The notes beneath the pieces are model-generated. The model worked only from the letters and a program-made list of their open reading frames with translations. It was not told the DNA's origin and did not search any database. A program made the position numbers and the translations under genes. Source: Platynereis dumerilii (Eukaryota > Annelida > Polychaeta > Phyllodocida > Nereididae). From it: a stretch of 64,000 bases of DNA. Every line of letters starts with the position of its first letter. The stretch's first letter is position 1. The stretch lies in the NCBI GenBank assembly GCA_026936325.1, contig JAPTHN010000001.1:124001-188000 (forward strand). The letters run 5' to 3'. Positions 11,741-24,800 of the stretch are shown here, in pieces.

Positions 11741-12810
11741 TCATACTCTGGCAGATTTCTTGAGAGCCCCACCCTTCCTTCCAGCATTGGGAACTTGCCA
11801 CTGCCTTTTTATCAGTGATGGAATAATTGGAAGGTAGCAGACAAAGGTCAAGCCAGAAGCTGAGGCAGCCAGGTAGAATACAGTGCCTGGATTGAAGTGC
11901 TGAAACAGGAAGGAAGCCTGCCATGAAGCTAGGATATCTGCTAAACTACTTAAGCAAGTCATCAGAGCAATGCCAATTGGCGTCTGCGAAACAAAAGCAT
12001 TACAATAGGTAAAGCCCATTGGTATCACGGGAGCACTAAAGGCTCCAAGTAGGCCAGTAAAAATCCACACAAAAATAACAAATTTATGGATATAAACACA
12101 CAGCAGGGCAGTAGATATGAGACTCATTGTACTAATTGTAATCATCAGACCATTAGCAGGTATGCATCTGATGAGAAGAGGAGTCAATATCAACCCTAAA
12201 GCACATGTTGCCCAGAAAATCGTCTGCAGAAGAAGGCACGTGGGGCGATTCCAGGATGACGTCATTCCAAGGATCTCCTGACTGATTTCAACCAGCCACC
12301 TTCCAAAAATAGTGGCCTTCATCACAGGCAGAATGCAGAAGACTAAAACGAAGAAGATTATCTTCCAACCCGGAAGCTCGTGCCCCACAAACCATGACGT
12401 CGGTCTTAGGTTCTGCGCTTTCAATTCTCTTATCTCTTCTTCCACTTCAGGACTGAGTGTTGTGACATTCGCCAGGGATATTCCCAAAAATGCCAAGAAG
12501 GCAGCACCAGTCAGAAAAGTGAAAGCAGCAATGACGTCAAAGGAATACATAGCACGTGGCAATAACATCCCAATTCCACTAGGTGGAGCTGTTGCATGGT
12601 TAGTTTGGTTGGCCTCCTGGTTGCCATTTGTGTAAGTCTTGTGTGTTCCATTATCTTGCATGCCCAGAATATTATCAATAATTCCAGTTTCAAACAAGAA
12701 TGTCAGCTGGGGTGCTGCTGTGGCTCCTAGTGCATAGCAGAAATGCAACACAAATACCATGAGGTGGTAAAGCTGTTCTGACCACACTTGACAGGCATAA
12801 CTCAAGGATG
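11741..12810 (-). CDS. MFSD4-like transporter, exon 3 (most helices and C-terminus)
   Basis: The acceptor CTTGTTTCAG ends at 12811. The exon supplies ASLSYACQVW, the LHFCYALGATAAP helix, the external loop with several Asn-X-Thr sites, and the second six-helix bundle. It ends in a short basic tail (KKSARV) before the stop. Confidence 0.88.
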
Positions 12811-15800
12811 CTGAAACAAGAAGGGGGAATATAATTATTAGTTGCATTCAAAAGGACATTGGTAAACAATAAACTGCATTTAACATGTTATTTAAGACAT
12901 ATTTGTCACCTACTAGTATATCTATGTTAGTTTGTAATATTTTAGATTTAATTTGAAATAAAACCATAATGTCAAATGTGTAATTGACCACTTGGAAGGT
13001 GGTCGAAAAATTTTGTTAAGTCGCGCTACCTTAGTATCACACGCAAAATTGCAATCAGCACATCTTAGTCCGACACAAAGACTGACCAACAACAACGCCT
13101 TTGGCTGTCTTGAATGAGATAGAATTTTTCGATCTAACAACATTTCACAGTTTCACTAGCTTTAGCTTACCTACTACAAGAAGTCCTCTTCCCAGGCCGG
13201 TGGCTCCAAGGGCCAGATTTAAGTACAGGAGGTCCTTACACCATGGGGCTGCAGCTATGCCACCAGATCCCAGCACCAAAGACACAGCTAACCACAGATC
13301 TGTCAGGTGAGGCAATACTTCGCACAAAATGCCTCCCAATGCAGATCCCAAAAACATGAATCCTGCCCTCGTCATGAACGGGTGAGACATTTGGCCGTAG
13401 GTCGCATCCGTTTCAGTCATGAGGAATGCCATGTTTGGGCCAATTGTTTCTGTAAATAGTCCCTGTGATGAAGAGGTTAATAAAATCATTATACAATTAA
13501 ACTGAAATTTTATGATACATTATAAGTATATTTTTCAACATTTGGTTGGGTGGCTGAGGAGTGGGTATTTTCACTGGACCCTCAACAGCAAAGTCCCAGC
13601 TAGATGTCATATACATGCAGTGTCTGCTGGGCAAGTAAAAGATCCCTCACATGGGGTAAAGGTGTCACATTTTGAGGACTCCAGTTCTCTCTCCCATCTC
13701 ATCGCTCAAACCCTGCGGGCACTCAACACTGGGCTTAGAGGGCTGCTGCACCAGTGGCGTAACTGGGGAGTCTCGAGCGGGGGGGCACCTGGGGGGGCAC
13801 GCGATTCTCTGGGGGGGCACCCTCAATACTAACTGGATATTTTAGCAAGAGTTGGAAAGTTCATATGGGGGGGCACCTGGGGGGGCACAGGTCCAATATG
13901 GGGGGGCACGTGCCCCCCCGTGCCCCCCCATAGGGACGCCACTGGGCTGCACTCATGACATATTAACATATATCTATACTGTCTGTATCTGCACTCTTAA
14001 TGCAAAAGGTTCTTGATGGTATATATAAAGAACCCACAGCTGAAAAATTTTGTTGAGGGTTCAACTGAATTGAAAAGGTTCAATACTGGTGACAAGGCCT
14101 ATGATGGAGCTCTATGCTCCCAACTTGAGAAAAGGGGGTTCAAATGTAGAAGTTTAGTGCAGCTGGATTATCTAAGTGTTGTTGGGTTATTGGTATTTAT
14201 ACCAAGGGCCAGTGTCGTCACCTTCACTTCCTGTCCACAGCCAATGTTGTTGTATTCACAAAAACATTTCAAAGACAAAATGACAACCCCAAATGATGTG
14301 ATCTTGTGATCAATATTGTACTTATGCAGCCCTACCTGCAATATTGTGTCTCTGAGTGCTAAACTTGACTTTTATTCAACATGTTTCTTCAGGATTGCTT
14401 GCTCCACTTCACCAAAAACTGGTCTTGCAAATACTGTGCTGCCTCCTGGTGTATTGTCAGTGTGCCTTAGAGCAGCTGACAGGATAAGCTCATTGCAAAG
14501 GCCAAAAAAACCAACAACTTTACTTTCCAAGTTTCTATTACTATCTGACATGTGTCTTATTTAGATAGGAAGACCCACGTTGACAATGCAGCAAAGTGAA
14601 GACTGTGACCTCTGTCTATGTCTTATTCAAGTTTGATAAATAACATCAGAGGGAAATTCAATGTCAAAAGATTTAAAAGCATTCAATGAGTGAACATGTT
14701 TTGATCCGTTTGATACAATTAATGAAAATTGGTGTAATTTAATAAATAATATTTCAAATTTATGCTGCCAGACACATATGTGAAATTACCAAATATAAGC
14801 ATATTTGGCTGATCATGTACGATGGCTAATGTTTCAGGGCACTGACCAAACCAAACACGCGACACTGAAGTTGATAATTCCTTACACTCTGTTTCGTCTG
14901 CTGAGACCATTGTTTTACAAATTGTCTCAAATGTTGTTAGTATCAAAAGGCATGGTGTACCCAAGTGACATGAAGATGTTTATTTCACTTGCATAAAAAG
15001 CTAGCTGTTGGGGAGGGGTGCATATCACATTGCAGATTGGTATGAATAGTGAATGCTACTAGATAGATATAGATAGATATAGATAGATATAGATAGATAT
15101 AGATAGATATAGATAGATATAGATAGATATAGATAGATATAGATAGATATAGATAGATATAGATAGATAGATATAGATAGATATAGATAGATATAGATAG
15201 TGTTGGCCTCTAATTTAGGCTCTAAGCTAAGTTCTGGTTGCTGACAAGGTGTAAAGTCGAGTAGTCATTTAATCAGGAATATTACCATAATTAGATATAA
15301 TGCATTGTTCCATATACCCATATACTTGTCATTTATGTGAATTCTATAACTGAGTATTTTATGTGTATTTCTGTATTGCTCCCCTGAATGCCATTTAGGA
15401 AACAGTGACTTGGAATCTCTTGGGTAAACATTATGTCCTTAATTTAAGCATGGGAAAATCTGGAAACAGTATTTTTGGTTAAAATGGTAAGAACTAAATG
15501 TCTCTTGTACTGGATCTGCTCCTACAATCTGTTATATAAATATGCAACCTGCTTGGCCCTTAAGCCAATTACTCAACCCCTTTGTCCAGCAATCTGTTTG
15601 CAAGCTATCCATACAAAGGGCCCAACATGTAATCCTGTTGGGGTGTTATTCTAAGGGCTGCAACCAAAGAGCCCCCTAATTGTAATCCCCTCAAATTGTT
15701 GGGATAACTTCTCACTTTAAAACCACTAAAACAACTTTATGAAAGACAGAGCAGATCCAGGAATGTATCACTCCTTTGAGGAATGCTATCTAAAATTGCA

Positions 15801-18800
15801 TTTAACTAATAAATTGGGTAAACCAAATTGGGGACTTTTATGCAAATGGGAATTTAATGCTGTTAAGTTATAACACCTCTGAGAGCCAGTTCATGGGAGA
15901 TCCACTCACTGTCTTCTAATTTATTCACACTTGTATAAACATAACTGTGATGTCACACATTGTCTTGTCTTGATAGGCCAATGGCCTGACCAATCATTGT
16001 TGACCAGCAACACAACAAAACCAGAGTGTTGCCTGGAAATAAACAGTTTCTGACTTTTAACCACACTTACTACTTGTTCTTACTTTAATCCGGATTTACT
16101 AAGTCTCAAGGATTCCCCTCCATTTCTGTTATTTAATTGGGAAGCAGTGAATGAGAGGAGTTGTCTTGGCAGGGATAGCCAATGACAACATTATATATAG
16201 GGAATTCATACTGGTGTACCCTGACTGTTTGAACTACAGAGTCAAATTTAAGGAGACCTGTAAGTTCTGGAAACAAGTAAGTTGACACTAAAATTACTGA
16301 AATTGATAACAGTGGATTTTCAAGAACTCCCTGGTTGCTAAACAGGCGACCTTGTATCAGCAAGAACCCAGGTAACTAAAACAAGAAGAGGAAAATTTTA
16401 TGCTCAGTTGCTGCAAATCAAGTCGACGTTAGCTCAAAGTTAGGCGAAGAAATACTTATACCATTCACAGGATTATATTAATTGTACAATGAGTGATGCC
16501 AGAAAGTGCCACAGCGTTGACCATTAATCAACGCCTCATCATACAAAGACAGCAACGAGAGAATCGTAGACTCGCCCAGCACCCCCAACTCCACGCACAA
16601 CCAACGATGCCTCCTAATGACGGACCCGGCGGTGAACCCGTCCAACAGAACCCTGCAGGAGGGGCCCCCGACCCAGCAGCAGCCGGCGAGGTACCCGCAG
16701 CACTCCCGCAAATCACATTTGTGGAATACCTGAACCAAGAGAGGACGCTCAGAACGCAGTTCAGGGAAGAGTCGAAACAAGAGCACCTCGAGGTCCTCCG
16801 GCTCCAAACTCAGGCCCTTGCACAACAGAAGCAGAACGAGGACCGCCAGAGAGCCCTCGAGAGCGCCGCACGAGTGCCAAGATGCGATGGTACGACCTCG
16901 CAAGCAGTTCGAAATTGGATCAGGGAAGTGGAGTTAACATTACCCTATACAGAATTAACGATCCTCGTAGCCTGCACATCAGCCACCGATGGATTGAGAG
17001 AAGAGATCGAACGCTTCTTAAAGTCGCAACCCATTAGAGACAATGTAACATGGGCAGTAGTCAAGGCCCATGTTCAGCTGCAATTCCTGTCCCCCCAAGA
17101 GGACGAAAAGCTACGCCACGAGGTGGAACACATGCGACAGGCAGCTTATGAATCAACAGCAGCCTATGGTAGAAGATACAGAAAAGCTGTGGAAGTGGCC
17201 TTCCCATTGAATGCTCGCGATCTCAGGTCAGTGGCGGAAAAGAGACAATTGGTCGACTGGTACATCAAGGGCCTCAATGACGACAAAGTGGCCATCAAAT
17301 TGATTGCTAAGGGCTACCCGGCGACGTATGAGGAAGCCATGGACAAGGTGGCTACCCATGAGTCAACCCAGCAGCGGATCCAAATGGCCAGGGAGAGGGG
17401 CATCATTGGACACCCAGCGATCCCAGACAGAGTGGAGGAGCCCATGGAAATTGGAGCCATGGGTGGCCAACAACTTCCCCCTCAGGCCAGACCGCAAATT
17501 CAGCCACAGCAATTAGCGCCGCCTCAACCACAACTCTGTGAGTTGCAACGCCAGATGACAGGCATGGCACAGCAGTTCACGAAACTGACAGCCACAATGC
17601 AAGGGTTCAGAGACGACCTGCGCCACGACAGGAAACAGCAACAGCAGCACAGTCGAACCTACCAGGACCACTCCAACGAAACCTGGACCCCCCGTCAACA
17701 AGGAGGGCGACGCTACGCCCGAGACCACGGACACTATGCCCAGGGTGCACAGAGCAATCGTTCGGAGAACCACTTCACTCCCGACGGCGTTCCCATCTGC
17801 AATTTCTGTCAGCAACCTGGCCACGTATCCAGCCAATGCTACGCCCGACGAGACGACAGGCAGGGACGAAACCCCACCCATCGCCGGGGCCAGCAAGGCC
17901 AGAACAGAAGGCAGCAGCGTAGCCACCACGTTTCACAGGCCCAGGGGGGCCACTAAGCGCCTTGGACAGGGACACACTGGTATTTGTAGAACTCAATTTT
18001 AATAATTGCTCTTGTAAAGCCTTATTAGATACCGGTGCTGCAGTTTCTGTACTAAGGCGCAGTGAATATGACACTTATTGCAAATTATCTGGATCCGCCC
18101 CTGCCATTAAGCCCTCCATAGAGCTTCATGGAGTGTCAGGCGAACCCCTCAAGGTGCTCGGGGAGTGTGAAATTGTGGAACTCAGGGCAGGACCCATCCG
18201 AGTAATAGTAGTAGATGATGTGGGGCATGGAATGATACTCGGCAGAGACGTTTTGAGAAAACATGGTGCTATTATTGACTATAAGAGAGGCGTACTCACG
18301 TGGAAAGAGCACGCCTATGAATTAATACCCAGGAGGTATTTACTTGCGTCGCTGGGCGACCAACCCCCCCGTTGATTGTCAATCAATTAAGGCCTTTGTG
18401 GAAGACAATGGGGATTTATTTGCGGCCAAAGGGGAGGCAATCGGGTGCCACCCCGAGTTACAGATTAAGATTGATACTCAAGGGGGGCCAATCAAGAGAA
18501 GGCCCTATCGATTACCACTGACCAAAAGAGCTGCGCTGGACGCCAAGATCGACGAATTCCTACAGCAGGGCATCATCGTACCATCCTCGTCCCCTTGGGC
18601 AGCCCCAGTGGTATTGGTGTCAAAGAAAAACGAGTCAGAGGGACCAAGGGTGACAATAGACTACACGGCCATGAACAAGATCACACGCAAGGACGCATAT
18701 CCAATACCCCTGATCAGGGATATCTTCGATCAATTACAAGGGGCTCGCGTCTTCTCCACACTCGATCTGAAATCGGGCTACCATCAGCTGCCCCTCCATC

Positions 18801-21800
18801 CCGACCACCAGGAGAAGACGGCCTTCGTGTGCCATCGGGGCCTATTCCATTTCACTCGTCTTCCGATGGGCCTGTCCAACTCAACACAGAAGTTTCAGAG
18901 AGCGATGGATGTCATGCTAAAGGGCCTCATAGGTACGATAGTGCTCTGTTATATTGACGACCTCGTAATATATAGCCCTGACGAGGAAACGCATCTAAAA
19001 CACCTCAAACTCGTCTTCGACAGGCTCAGGACTTATAACATGCGTCTCAACCCGAAGAAATGCGTCTTCGCAGCCAAACAAGTGAAACTCCTGGGGTATA
19101 TCGTTAGTGGCCAGGGACTGGCAGCCGACCCCGACAAGACGGCAGCCATCGACAGGCTCGAAGCGCCCTCTGACGTGGCAGAGACGCGTTCTTTCCTGGG
19201 TATGGCCAATTATTATAGGTCCTGCATCAGGGACTACGCCAGGATCGCTGAGCCATTGACCAATCTGACCAGGAAAAACGTCAAATTCGACTGGACCGAA
19301 GCGCATCAATCAGCGTTCGATCGCCTCAAACAGGAACTGGTCAGTGACAACATCATGGCGCACCCACAGACGGATAAACCCTACTTCCTGTATACAGACG
19401 CATGTCAATACGCCATAGGGGGCGTATTGTGTCAACTCGACGCCAATGGCGTTGAGAGGCCAGTAGTGTATGTCTCAAAGCAGCTGTCGCCGACACAAAA
19501 AAGATGGGCAACGATCGAGAAAGAGGCATTCGCTTTGGTCCATTGTTTGGTTGAACTCAGGGTGTACCTAATTAACGCATCATATAGGACGTTTTGTGAC
19601 CATAAACCGCTCGCTAGTTTATTCACGAAACAAATGAACAACACCAAGATACAGAGATGGGCTGTACTCTTGGCCGAATATGGATGCAAGGTCGAATACC
19701 ACAAGGGTAAACTGAATGTGCGGGCTGATATGCTGTCCAGAATCAAGCAGAAGCAACCAGTCGCCGACCCCCCCCCGACCCACCCCGAACTGGCCACCTT
19801 TGATGTGGGCTACTGGCAATTAGGAGATAAGCTGCCACGCGTCGAAGACGATTATGACACCCCCGCCCTCTGCTTCGACTTGGACGTCGCCAAAGTGGCC
19901 CAGGATCAAAGGCAGATGCAAGAGTGGCAAGACAAAGACGAGGATGATGGAGACGAGGATTATGAGGTCATAAATGGACTCCTCTACTCAGCGAGACTCC
20001 CCCATAGATACGCCCCAGAACACCCTCGCCTCATCTTACCACCTGACCATAGACTAAAGATCATGGAGGTGGCACATCAAGAAGTGGGACACATGTCGCT
20101 CCGAAGGACGTTAAAGAAGGTGCAGGAGGCTTTTGTATGGAAAGGGATGCGGGCCGACATCAAAGCCTTCATCGACAAATGCACACACTGCCTGGTACAC
20201 TCCAAGCGTCGTGTCAAGCCTCCGATGGGTCATATGCCCATAGCTCGTTCCCCTATGCAAATTGTGGCCATGGACCTCATAGGTCCTCTCGTGGAGACGC
20301 CACAGGGCAACACCTATATCCTGACAGTCTTGGACCACTGCACAGGATGGGCTGAAGCCTTCGCACTGCCATCGAAGACCAGCCAAGCAGTTTGGGAAGC
20401 TCTCAGTCGTCAATACTTCAGCAGGCACGGTTTCTGTGACGTCATGATTAGCGATCAGGGCCTCGAATTCAACGCCAAGGCCCTCACCCAATACCTCAAA
20501 GCTGTGGGCATCGAGCATAGGCGCACCACGCCATATAACCCCCAGGCCAATGGGAAATGTGAGAGATTTAATGGTACTCTCAAACAGATCATAACCACCC
20601 TCATCAACAACGAGAGAGGCACGTGGGAGGACTCCTTGGGCATGGCGCTACTCAGTTACAATAACAGTGTGTCGGACGTCACAGGCTTCACCCCCTATTT
20701 CTTACATTTTGGGAGAAGAGCACGCCTGCCACTGTCCAGATTACTGCCCAGCGAACAGCCCTTGGACGAGAGGCTCCAACATTTAGCCACGGCACTGAGG
20801 ACGGCATCAAAGTGCACATATGAAGCACGCAGGTGGAACAGAGAAAGACTGGAGAAACAGGCAAACACGAAGGAGCTCAAGCCAGGAGACTCGGTATTAA
20901 TCAGGGCATTTGAGAACTTGACCCTCACCTCCAAATGGGACCCACAGTGGACGGTCACCAAGGTCAGGGACAAGGTCGTATGGTTAGTCCACCAACAATC
21001 GGGCAAGACCAAGACCCTCAACAGGAATAAGGTGAAGCTTGTGGATCCGAACCTGTGCTGGGACGAGTATAACCCTCGCCCCATGAGGCAATCGAACAAG
21101 CCTTCGAGACACACAGGTTTGCATGCCCAGCCCCTCGTGGATCCGCCCCAGGCGAACAGAGCTCCCCAAAGAAGGCCAGCGAACAAAAGGAAGCGGCCAG
21201 AGAAAGAACAGCCCTTCGCCACGCCCCAACCCCGTCCGCCGACCCCCCAGGAAAGACACCAGCCCCTAAACCAATCACAGCCCACAGAAGCCGGCCGCGG
21301 TGCGGTCAAGCGCACAGCGCACCCCCACAGTTCTGCTGGTCCCAAAGCCAAGATCAAGGGTCATTCTGCTGCTGACCCTCAGACAGCCAGGACCAAGCCG
21401 ACTACCGCTCCGACCCCGAGACATCTCCAAGTGGATAAGCATAACAGATTGGCAGCTCAGAAATTGGAGTTTAAACAACAAAGAGCATTGCCCTCAGGAC
21501 CTCAGCTGCCCAGCGCCCACCGCTTCGAAAGGCAACAGGCCTCCGCCCCATCAACAGCCCCAGCCCACAAACGCTCGGGCCCCACGCAACCGAGGACACC
21601 GGACCACAAAAGACTCCATCGGCAGCCCCCACGACGGACCCAGCCTGCAGAGCCTTATGAAGGAGTGAAGCGTCCCAGGCCCTACTTCACGAGAGCAGCC
21701 AAGAGAGATCTCCCAGATTCTCCTGTCCCATCACAGGAGGACCAGAAGAGACAACGAGTGCAAGCCATTGAAGCAGTTAAGTCTTTTATAGCACAATGTT

Positions 21801-24800
21801 CATCCTGATAATCTGCCTCGGTCTGATGGGCCCCATTGCCCCAGCACTGCTACCCAACTATCAGAGCCGCAGATATGACGCCATCGAAGTCACTCGCTTG
21901 CCCGATGGCATCTCCATAACAGGAGGAGAAGAGTTGCGACAGGTAGTAGCAACTTGGGACATATTTGTCACCTTGGATCCACCTATATACCCACAGGCAC
22001 TGGTCTACTATGTTAATTCTTTGGAGAAATCGTTTGCAACCATCAAAGCCCTCAAACAAAAAGGTCTCACAGCTGACCTGGACACCCAAGCGATCAGGAG
22101 GGAGCGGCTTGTTGCAGCATTGGGAATTGCGGCACATTCCTCTCCCCAGCATGGGCACGTTTCCCGAGTCCGGTCACGACGAGGCCTGATTGACCTAGGA
22201 GGCTCGATACTGCACACCTTATTCGGCGTGGCCACAGATGCGCAGCTTACCCGTTTCAGAGAAGCCCTGTCAGAAGTGGCTGGATCAACTCTAGCAATCA
22301 GCCACGCCCACAACAACTTGGCCTCAATTGTCAACCAAACCAGGTCCTACGTCACACGACTTGCAGTCAGACAGCAACATATTCAAGCCGAAGTCAAAGA
22401 GCTCAATCAAGCTGTCACTGTCATCCAGACGATCATCCAGGACCATGCGAGGAGGCTGAGCTTCATAGAATTACTCACCCAGCTCGATCGATACCTGGAC
22501 ATCCTGGACATGGCAGTCGACCATTACCTGGATCAAGTACAGCTTTTCCATCGCCAAAGGACAGAACTGCAAGGAGGCAAACTGACGAGGGACCTGCTCT
22601 CGGAGCCACAATTGAAGGAGATACTCGCCCAGGCGGGGCGAGATCACAAGGTGAGTGGGACTGTTGACTGGCTGTACCAATTCGTGTCTGTAAAGCCCAT
22701 CTGGCTCCATGACGATAACCTTTTATATCAAATTGTCATCCCACTAGTAGCCCCAAGACCCTATATCAGATTTAACATTATTTCAGTGGGCGTTCCCTTA
22801 AACGATTCTTCTTATCAGCTTAATGTTAGAGTAGGCAGGTCGTATGCCTTTGACACCATCTCTGGTAACATAGCATCCCCACAGAATTGTATTGGGGCTA
22901 ATCCCACGGCCTGCCTGGCATCCTTAGAATTTGCAAACAGCAAGATGCAATGTGTTAGGGGCCTGCTCACTAACAGGCCACAATTGACAGCCAACTGCCA
23001 AATAGAAGTCCGACCTCTCGTATCGGACGCCATGGTATCGAATTTAGACGTCAACCAATATGCTGTCATTTCCATGGGCCAGAACCTCATAATACGCTGC
23101 GCTGGCAAACCTGAGTCCCATGTATACTTAGATAGAGGCACCTATAACGTCACATGTATCAGTGACTGTCAAATCATCGGCGAAGGCTGGTCAGCAGTCT
23201 GCATCAAGCGTATGCATCTAGAACGTAGATACGTAATGCCAACAGTCACGGTGACTGACCATTTTAACTTCAGTCACATAATATCCCAGTCAAACGTAGA
23301 ATTGACCTTCCCCACAATAACCAGCCATCAGCTGGACTACCCCCTCATAACGGACATAGCCAACTAACTGACAACCACTTGGCACCCACCAAGAAACAAA
23401 CAACCACCCAGAGGCCATTAGGATTTATTAATGTAAGCCTCATTGTCTGTCTCTGGCTCATTGTCACGGGGTTAGCTCTTAAAGGACGTTTTCTGTGGGC
23501 AAAACTCAAAACCAAATATCGGATCGCGACCGATGTCTGGCTCAAGGAAGCTGAGCCACTGCAGGACGTTCCCCAAGAACAGCTCCAACCACAAGCCAGA
23601 ACAACCACAAACATATACCCTGCCCTAGCCAATGTGATGAATCCCACACTGGCTACCACACCCCCTCACACTAGTGCCGATTCACAATAAGCCCCTCATC
23701 CAGGAACAGACCCTGGACAAGTCCAACAGCCGGTCTCAGTCTCACTCTACTCATCGCCAAATGTCGTGGATTATGTATTAATGTCTATATCTTCAAAGTA
23801 TATATGTGCCTATCGTATTAAATAGTGCTGGCTAATGGCATATGTCGCTCACACGGTGAATCCTGTTACATGATAGTTCTAAGAAATCATGCAGCCATTA
23901 GTCCTTGAGAAAGCACATGTGTCTTGAATTGCTCACCAGTTGGTCAACACGGTGACCACGGATTATTGTTATTGTGAAATTAAATTGTGTCGGTCAGGGT
24001 ATGTTTCTCTAAAGGAGAGTGTATCAATGTCTCATGGCAGTCCTAAAGTCCATGTAACCCTGGCCCTCGAGAAGGCACGTTAATGAACTACATGCAACGT
24101 CTATATGCATGCCCTTCCTTTCAGCCCAATGTCGCAGAACAAAAGCAGACGAAACTGACGGGAGAGAAGACGTTGTCTTGTATCAAATGTTATATGAAAA
24201 TGTTAAAGTTGTCAAAAATTCTCACGGGAAATCCAACGCTCCTATAGCCTTGAATATTAGATATGTGATAGCCTAAGTGACGACCTAGGTAATGCTGTTT
24301 TTATTATCAAGCTACTGCTGTTAGTTTTCCTGTTATAGCTGTTTTTGTACCCACCATCCCAAATTTATATACACTGTATGTTGTACCACTGCTGAACTTG
24401 ACCCACTTTTGGATCTTCTGCACTCAAGCAGCCCAGTGACCCCGACACGCCTCAGTGCCTGATTATATAATGTTATGTAATGTTTCCCACGCTCAGCATG
24501 AGTCAGCATATTTTCTACAAAATGTAAACATTAGTCGCTAATTTTGGTAACTCTACTTTAACTAATTTTTACCACCAAACCGCTAAGCAGCGAAGGTTTA
24601 ACTCTTAAGCCACTCCATTACTAAGCCGATTAGCTTAATTGCCATGTAAATTTCAACACTTCGCAATCACTTGCCACCTGCCCAGGGTATTTAGAAGTCA
24701 AGGCTTCATTTTGGACACAGTCCAAGCTACCATCACAACAGCTTCATACCTATGTCAATTAAACTTTTAAATTGTCACAAATTCTAACACACCACCACTC

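Noticed and set aside
12312-12635. 107-codon plus-strand frame
   Set aside because: Antisense shadow of transporter exon 3.
17513-18074. Antisense frames across gag and protease
   Set aside because: Shadows of the sense coding frames. They have no motif or start context of their own.
20695-21357. 220-codon antisense frame in the pol tail
   Set aside because: Opposite a Pro/Arg-rich sense frame. The Gly/Trp/Ser-rich product follows from that composition.
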